Positions 31,598-36,136 of a DNA stretch of 36,136 nucleotides are shown in pieces. The notes below the pieces were generated by a model, which saw only the letters and a list, made by a program, of their open reading frames with translations, ran no database searches and was not told where the DNA came from. The translations under genes were made by a program, and so were the position numbers. The stretch's first letter is position 1, and every line of letters starts with the position of its first letter. Source of the DNA: Nostoc sp. 'Peltigera membranacea cyanobiont' 210A (GTDB lineage: Bacteria; Cyanobacteriota; Cyanobacteriia; Cyanobacteriales; Nostocaceae); NCBI RefSeq assembly GCF_002246015.1, contig NZ_NOLJ01000006.1, positions 1-36,136 of the forward strand. The letters run 5' to 3'.

Positions 31598-32997
31598 GAG
31601 TTAAGAGCGTTTAAAATTACTGGTGCTGAAATTACACCCTTTGCCTCTAACGCAGCTGCAACCCGTAAAATTAAGGCTTCCTTATATGGTGCTGCAATCA
31701 ATTGCACACCTAAAGGTAATGCATTTTGGCACTGAATTGGTACTGATAAAACGGGTAAACCAATAAAAGATAATGGTTGAGTAAATAGCCCTAAATGAGG
31801 ACGGACAAGAATTTCCTCGTCATCCAAAATCATAGTTTGTTGACCAATTAATGGTGCAGAAATTGGTGTAGTTGGGGCAAGAATGACATCGACATTTTGA
31901 AAGACTTCCCGAACGCGATCGCGATACCATCTTCTAAACCGTTGTGCTTGGAGATACCAACTACTAGGAATTAGTGCCCCAGCTAAAAAGCGATCGCGTG
32001 TAGCAAAATCAAAATCTTCAGGATGCAATCGCAACTTATCCAAATGCAGATTTGCACCCTCGCTAGCTGTAATCACAAAGGCTGCTGCACGGGCGCGGTC
32101 TGCTTCTGGTATGATTACGTATTCATTAACTTCTATTGCATCAGCTACTTTTTGCACTGCTGCTAAAGCTGCCGGTTCTGCACCTTTGGTAAAATAATCA
32201 GCTGCGATCGCAATTCTAATATCAGAAATATCTTGTTTGAGTTGTGGTAAACATAATTCAGGTGGACGCTTTGTACAAATGGGATCGCGATCGTCTTCTC
32301 CCTGAAGCACATCAAACACCATCGCGATATCCTGCACCGAACGCCCAAAAGGGCCAATGTGGTCAAAACTGCTAGAAAATAAAGCTACCCCAGCACGAGA
32401 TAACCTTCCATAAGTCGGCTTGAAACCAAAAACGCCACACAACGCCGCCGGAACGCGAATTGAACCATTAGTATCAGAACCCAGCGTCAGCGGTACTAAC
32501 CCAGCCGCAACCGCCGCCGCCGAACCACCCGATGAACCACCAGCAACTCGCTGTAAATCATGGGGGTTGTAAGTAGCACCGTAATGGGAATTTTCTGTTA
32601 CAAACCCATAAGCATACTCATCCATATTCAAAGCACCAAGCAAAACAGCACCCGCTTGTTTTAGCTTCGCTACTGCGGTTGCATCTTGAGTAGCTTCTGG
32701 GTTTACTGCATTGATTTTCGATCCCGCCAGAGTCGTAAAACCAGCGATATCAAAGAGATTTTTCACCGCAAAAGGCACACCAGCAAGCACTCCAGGATGA
32801 TTACCTTGAGCAATTTCCCTGTCAATGAGTGCTGCATCTGTTAAAGCTGTCTCAGCAGTTATAGTCGTAAAACAGTTGAATAGATGATTTCGCGTTGCTA
32901 TTCGTGCTAACGCAGCTTTCGTAACTTCCACTGCGCTAACTTTACCTTCGCGTACAGCAGTTGATATTGTTATGGCATCGGCTGAATCAAAATTCAT
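31585..32997 (-). CDS. atzE-like: AtzE-family amidase (amidase signature family)
   Basis: 470 residues. The Ser-cisSer-Lys triad is in place: Lys79 in VPFAVKNLFD, cis-Ser155 in GGSSGGSAAA and the nucleophile Ser179 in SDTNGSIRVPAA. The whole sequence fits the AtzE group, amidohydrolases that act on biuret-like or carboxybiuret compounds and form a complex with a small GatC-like subunit. Such a subunit gene (33099-33287) lies directly upstream, 101 bases away. The substrate here is not certain: no cyanuric acid or urea genes are seen. The last codons are supplied by a MITE end (31581-31597), so the native C-terminus may have been changed slightly. Confidence 0.9.
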   Translation of the reverse strand: MNFDSADAITISTAVREGKVSAVEVTKAALARIATRNHLFNCFTTITAETALTDAALIDREIAQGNHPGVLAGVPFAVKNLFDIAGFTTLAGSKINAVNPEATQDATAVAKLKQAGAVLLGALNMDEYAYGFVTENSHYGATYNPHDLQRVAGGSSGGSAAAVAAGLVPLTLGSDTNGSIRVPAALCGVFGFKPTYGRLSRAGVALFSSSFDHIGPFGRSVQDIAMVFDVLQGEDDRDPICTKRPPELCLPQLKQDISDIRIAIAADYFTKGAEPAALAAVQKVADAIEVNEYVIIPEADRARAAAFVITASEGANLHLDKLRLHPEDFDFATRDRFLAGALIPSSWYLQAQRFRRWYRDRVREVFQNVDVILAPTTPISAPLIGQQTMILDDEEILVRPHLGLFTQPLSFIGLPVLSVPIQCQNALPLGVQLIAAPYKEALILRVAAALEAKGVISAPVILNALNSEAV

Positions 32998-33098
32998 GCT
33001 GAAATATTATAAAGATAGCGCGTTCAGCTTTTTGAGTAATAGCAGTCAGCAATAGTTTTTGCTTCACTAAAACATCAAGATAGCTATTCTTGAAGCAA

Positions 33099-33287
33099 TT
33101 ATGGTTCAAAAACTGGTGCAACTTCAATTTCCTCTGGTAAAGGGAAAGAATTTACCAGATTAGCGATCGCCATAATTCTCTCAAAATTTGCCACCACACC
33201 ATCACGATACTCATCTCCGATCTCTAAATCCAACAACAACCCCATCAGATCGACATACTCACCCACATCAAACTCTTCTCTTCTCAT
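33099..33287 (-). CDS. atzG-like: AtzG-like small subunit (DUF4089)
   Basis: 62 residues from the ATG at 33287, which follows a clear ribosome site (aaggaagagag). A longer frame starting at 33320 reads into repeat DNA and is rejected. The pattern Y-V-D-x-M-x-x-L-L-x-L-x-I, GVVANFERIMAIANLV, FPLPEE and a final PVFEP is that of DUF4089/AtzG proteins, which are related to GatC and bind AtzE amidases to form a heterotetramer. Its place just upstream of the amidase, on the same strand, supports this. Confidence 0.85.
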   Translation of the reverse strand: MRREEFDVGEYVDLMGLLLDLEIGDEYRDGVVANFERIMAIANLVNSFPLPEEIEVAPVFEP

Positions 33288-33541
33288 CTCTCTTCCTTTG
33301 CGGTAGCCTGCGGAAGCCAAAGCCTCTACGTTATCTTAAACTTATAACTTCTTACGACAACAGCGATACCCAGGTAGTGACAGTATTTTTTGAAAGATGA
33401 AAATCACTCTAAAGTCAGAGATATATTCTGTGCTGTGGTAGAGGATTTTTTGATTCTACTTCAGTAACTTAGTAGGTAAACAAATTTTCATGCTGTTTAC
33501 CCCAGCTTAGTCCCTTTAAATTACCGATAAACGATAAAAAC

Positions 33542-34018
33542 ATGGACAATAAAAATAAAGCTGAGAGTAATAAAAATAATTTAAGTCGAGATATAAAAGT
33601 GGATGAAACTAATATAAACTCATTATCTAATGAACCTCAAAAGTCAACTAAAACAATTAATATAGATGGTCAGCGTCCAGTTGATCCAAGCAACATTGAG
33701 ATTAAGGAAACAATTGATATAGATGGTCATCGCCCAATTACAAAAGATAAAAATCATAGCGATCAAACAATTGATATAGACGGTCAACGCCCGATCGATA
33801 AGAGTAATTTTGAAGAACATGAGATGCTAACTGTAGACGGTAAGCGTCCAATTGACCCTAGTGATTTAGAGGTTGAGGAAATTCTAGACATAGATGGTCA
33901 ACGTCCGATCGCCAAGAGTAACTTTAAAGTTCAGGATACCCTAGAGATAGATGGTAGTCGCCCAATAGCTTCAAATAACACTGCTGATTCGCAAATACCA
34001 ACAGATTATGTAGACTAA
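33542..34018 (+). CDS. Protein of six exact 19-residue repeats, function unknown
   Basis: 158 residues, hydrophilic and acidic, with no signal peptide, membrane segment or cysteine. After a 37-residue Asn/Lys/Ser-rich start, residues 38-151 are six tandem units of exactly 19 residues. Each contains I-D-G-x-R-P-I/V: TINIDGQRPVDPSN, TIDIDGHRPITKDK, TIDIDGQRPIDKSN, MLTVDGKRPIDPSD, ILDIDGQRPIAKSN, TLEIDGSRPIASNN. A seven-residue tail, IPTDYVD, ends the protein. The DNA repeats differ in many synonymous places, so the units are old and kept by selection on the protein. I do not recognise a family. The repeat could form an elongated or solenoid-like binding surface, but this is conjecture. Confidence 0.8.
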   Translation: MDNKNKAESNKNNLSRDIKVDETNINSLSNEPQKSTKTINIDGQRPVDPSNIEIKETIDIDGHRPITKDKNHSDQTIDIDGQRPIDKSNFEEHEMLTVDGKRPIDPSDLEVEEILDIDGQRPIAKSNFKVQDTLEIDGSRPIASNNTADSQIPTDYVD

Positions 34019-34054
34019 GGTGATTTCCGACAAAGAAAATACCTGTGTTGGCGA

Positions 34055-34236
34055 GTTTCGACTCCCTTCCCTACGGGACGCTACGCGTACCTTGCTTCCA
34101 CGAAGTGGTACGGCTTTGCTACATCGACTCGGCTCGGCACAAGTCAGGGCAAGTCGCTCAACTTTCGTATCAGTTGGTTGAGCGTACCCCTGCGGGGAAG
34201 CAAGCTACGCGTAGCGTCTCGCAGAGAAGTCGAAAC
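34055..34236. repeat. Large imperfect inverted repeat
   Basis: The outer arms gtttcgact and agtcgaaac and the inner arms gacgctacgcgtaccttgc and gcaagctacgcgtagcgtc are inverted to each other, with many short Nostoc palindromes between. An 87-codon frame through it is not supported as a gene. Most of the 34019-34524 gap is this element plus the next. Confidence 0.7.
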
Positions 34237-34329
34237 CAACGGCATCGGTATATTTATTCTTGTAAATCACCTAAAATCACAACCTTTCTTGACACTGTAA
34301 AGTGGTGAAGATAAAACAACAAGACTCAG

Positions 34330-34437
34330 TATAGCGGTTCTCGGCCCTTGTGAGGTACAAGAACCCCACCCCCAACCCCCTCCCCGCAAGCGAAGAGGGG
34401 GCTAAGATGTACCTCATGTTGATTAGGAAACGCTATA
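34330..34437. mobile_element. MITE-like element with tatagcg ends
   Basis: The left end tatagcggttctc and the right end gaaacgctata are inverted. The next block is gtgaggtac on the left and gtacctcat on the right. The interior holds the C-run and G-run palindrome. It resembles the element at 15383 (ggttctc ends). Confidence 0.6.
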
Positions 34438-34524
34438 ACAGTAATCTACGTTGTTAGCATAGAGCAACGCTAAAGTTTAAATGTGAGTCTTGAATCGCAG
34501 ATGTTATAGCATCGCCATAATTAA

Positions 34525-35718
34525 TTATTTATTATTTCTGCTTGCCGTAATGGTTTTGGGTCTGACTATAACAATAAATCCAATCAAAGTAAAAACTAAC
34601 ATCTGCCAAGTCACCAAATTCCAGCCACCAAGATGCCAGCATAATAGACCAATGCTAGTACCTACAGCACCACCAATAAAATAGGTAGTCATGTAAACTG
34701 TGTTGATGCGACTATTCGATTGAGCATCAAGAGTGTATATCCTGGCGACATTGGTGACTTGAATTGCCTGTACGCCTACATCTAGTAACAATACAGCAAC
34801 AGCGATCGCCAGGGCTGAATTAGAAGCAATTTTAGCAATTACTAAACTTGCAATCACCAGAGATACAGAAATAGTTAAGGAACGCTGGGAATTACCTCGA
34901 TCGGCTAATTTACCAAAAATTGGTGCCATTAATGCACCTGCGATCGCCACAAAGCCATACATCCCAATTGTGTCAGATTGAAAATTAAAAGGCGCTCCGC
35001 TTAAATGGAAAGTCAACGTTGTCCAAAATGAGCAAAAGACACCAAACATTAATCCTCCAATTAAAGATGCTTCTCTCAATAAGGAAAAACGTTTTAATTG
35101 TTGAAGCGTTGATTTTAATAAATCAAAATAATCACCGCTATATTCATTATTTACATTAGGCAAGTAAATCTTGAGCAAGACAGTAACAATTAAAATCATT
35201 ACTCCTGAAAATCCATATACATAACGCCAACCAAAGGATTCAGCAATATATCCACTAAAAACTCTTGCTCCTAAAATGCCAATCAGTATACCAGTAAAAA
35301 TACTGCCTACAGTTTGCCCTGTAGTTACTCTATCTATACTTGCTGCTAAGGGAAGAATAACCTGAGCGGAGACTGTTGAAATTCCAATTGCTACGCTCAA
35401 GATCCAAACCTGGACGATATTTTGTGAAAAGGTCATGGCTATCAACAAACAAAACAAACATAGAAGTAAGGAAAGAATTAATGTTTTTTTGTTGATTTTA
35501 TCGCCCAAGGGGATTAAAAAGAAAAGCCCAAAACCGTAACCAACTTGCGAAAGCACAGATATGCTACCCGCTTCACCTTCACTAACTTGAAAAGAAGATG
35601 CAATATCTTTGAGAATTGGCTGATTATAATAAACGTTAGCAACACACACCCCAGATGCGATCGCCATAATCAGTACCTGAAATTTAGTTAATCCGTTACC
35701 TGAGATTTGTTTTTCCAT
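34525..35718 (-). CDS. MFS transporter
   Basis: 397 residues with about twelve membrane segments. The start VLIMAIASGVCVANVYYNQP is typical of a major facilitator subgroup with NVYYNQPIL at the end of the first helix. The loop between helices 2 and 3 reads IPLGDKINKK, a variant of the G-x-x-x-D-x-x-G-R-K/R motif, and the repeat-half counterpart is GKLADRGNSQ. It is probably a drug or small-molecule efflux protein, with unknown substrate. The gene has no close partner on the same strand in the window. Confidence 0.9.
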   Translation of the reverse strand: MEKQISGNGLTKFQVLIMAIASGVCVANVYYNQPILKDIASSFQVSEGEAGSISVLSQVGYGFGLFFLIPLGDKINKKTLILSLLLCLFCLLIAMTFSQNIVQVWILSVAIGISTVSAQVILPLAASIDRVTTGQTVGSIFTGILIGILGARVFSGYIAESFGWRYVYGFSGVMILIVTVLLKIYLPNVNNEYSGDYFDLLKSTLQQLKRFSLLREASLIGGLMFGVFCSFWTTLTFHLSGAPFNFQSDTIGMYGFVAIAGALMAPIFGKLADRGNSQRSLTISVSLVIASLVIAKIASNSALAIAVAVLLLDVGVQAIQVTNVARIYTLDAQSNSRINTVYMTTYFIGGAVGTSIGLLCWHLGGWNLVTWQMLVFTLIGFIVIVRPKTITASRNNK

Positions 35719-35787
35719 TCAACCTAAGTCACTATAATTTAGTTGCTTGAGGACTTCTCTCTTTAGCTTCATCTGTATTTATCAAAA

Positions 35788-36006
35788 CAGAATTCAGGAG
35801 TCAGGTGGTCGCCGAGCCTGTCCTGAGCGTAGCCGTTGGCGCAGCGTCTCCCGCAGGAGAGGTGAGCCAGAATTCAGAATGAATTTTGAACGAAAGAGTG
35901 GATAGCGTAGCGTTCGCGTTCGCGCAGCGTCTTGTAGAGAGGACCGAGCGTCGCGTCTTGATTCTGACCGGAGGCGGAGCGTCTCCGGCTCCGCTCCTGA
36001 ATTCTG
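35788..36006. mobile_element. MITE-like element with cagaattcaggag ends
   Basis: The 13-bp ends are perfect inverses: cagaattcaggag (35788-35800) and ctcctgaattctg (35994-36006). The interior is crowded with short palindromes (gcgtctcc, cgtagcg). A 70-codon frame inside is rejected as a gene. It is related to the element at 29255. Confidence 0.7.
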
Positions 36007-36039
36007 ATATCATGTCCGCTTGATTACTTAACTAAACAC

Positions 36040-36136
36040 CCAAGAACCCCACCCCGCCAAAGCTATGCTTTGTCTCCCTGCCCCTAATCCCCAGAGGGGG
36101 CCCCGAGTTCCCCGCCGGCGGGGAGGGGGTGGGGGT
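36040..36136. repeat. C/G-rich palindromic repeat at the window end
   Basis: ccccaccccgcc on the left pairs with ggcggggagggggtgggg on the right. The interior is a further short palindrome. The window stops inside it, as expected where an assembly breaks at a repeat. 35719-36136 contains no gene. Confidence 0.7.

Noticed and set aside
33288..33320. Upstream start for the AtzG-like protein
   Set aside because: The extra 11 residues are coded by repeat-like DNA, and the ATG at 33287 has the better ribosome site and family-like length.
33188..33400. 70-codon plus-strand frame opposite the AtzG-like gene
   Set aside because: It is antisense to a gene with a clear family match.
34045..34308. 87-codon plus-strand frame
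   Set aside because: It lies within the large inverted repeat at 34055-34236 and its composition follows the palindromes.
35801..36013. 70-codon minus-strand frame near the window end
   Set aside because: It is entirely inside a MITE-like element full of short palindromes.

Overview
The window looks like chromosomal DNA of a filamentous, probably heterocyst-forming cyanobacterium (Nostoc/Anabaena type). The evidence is the very frequent HIP1 octamer (gcgatcgc) inside and between genes, heptameter-type STRR arrays such as (tgcctcc)n, many small palindromic and MITE-like elements between genes, a very large PAS-rich hybrid kinase, and genes typical of this group. Both ends fall in repetitive DNA: base 1 is the edge of a duplicated element and the last 100 bases are a C/G-rich palindromic repeat. 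The window may therefore be a whole contig. I see no tRNA, rRNA, CRISPR array, intact transposase or phage gene.

Layout. 1-1530: a block of at least 418 bp (MITE, palindromes, STRR) present twice in direct orientation, around a secreted DUF2141 gene. 1690-3797 (minus): an ammonium transporter with the relic of a second one upstream. 4063-7269 (plus): a glutathione peroxidase, an atypical SDR, an alpha/beta-hydrolase fold protein that has lost its catalytic triad, and a peroxiredoxin-glutaredoxin fusion, i.e. a redox/peroxide group. 7664-9708 (plus): a zinc-ribbon membrane protein and a PAP2 phosphatase. 10174-17878 (minus): a two-component pair, with a multi-domain response regulator (REC-wHTH-Hpt-REC-REC-GGDEF-like) upstream of a 1461-residue hybrid kinase, separated by 720 bp of repeats that include a copy of the regulator's own 3' end and a 21-bp tandem array; a broken small gene overlaps the kinase stop. 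18296-19621 (plus): a DUF58 protein.

19622-24000 is accessory DNA. A small basic unknown gene is bracketed by TTCGCGAA palindromes and has three 22-bp direct repeats upstream. Next come three short genes whose products have double-glycine leaders; two of them share the leader start and a C-terminal Phe-Pro-Ser. Three copies of one MITE family lie among them. 24000-30767 (plus) follows with a membrane protein of unknown function, an HlyD-type periplasmic adaptor, a fused double ABC ATPase and two ABC-2 permeases: a YbhGFSR-like exporter. Whether this exporter serves the peptides is unknown. No peptidase-containing transporter or modifying enzyme is visible.

30919-35718: a GNAT acetyltransferase, an AtzE-type amidase with its small AtzG-like partner (the amidase stop codon lies inside a MITE end), a 158-residue protein made of six exact 19-residue repeats, and an MFS transporter. 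The most interesting candidates are the double-glycine peptide locus, the palindrome-bracketed gene, the 19-residue repeat protein, and the regulator/kinase pair in which repetitive DNA has been taken into coding sequence.
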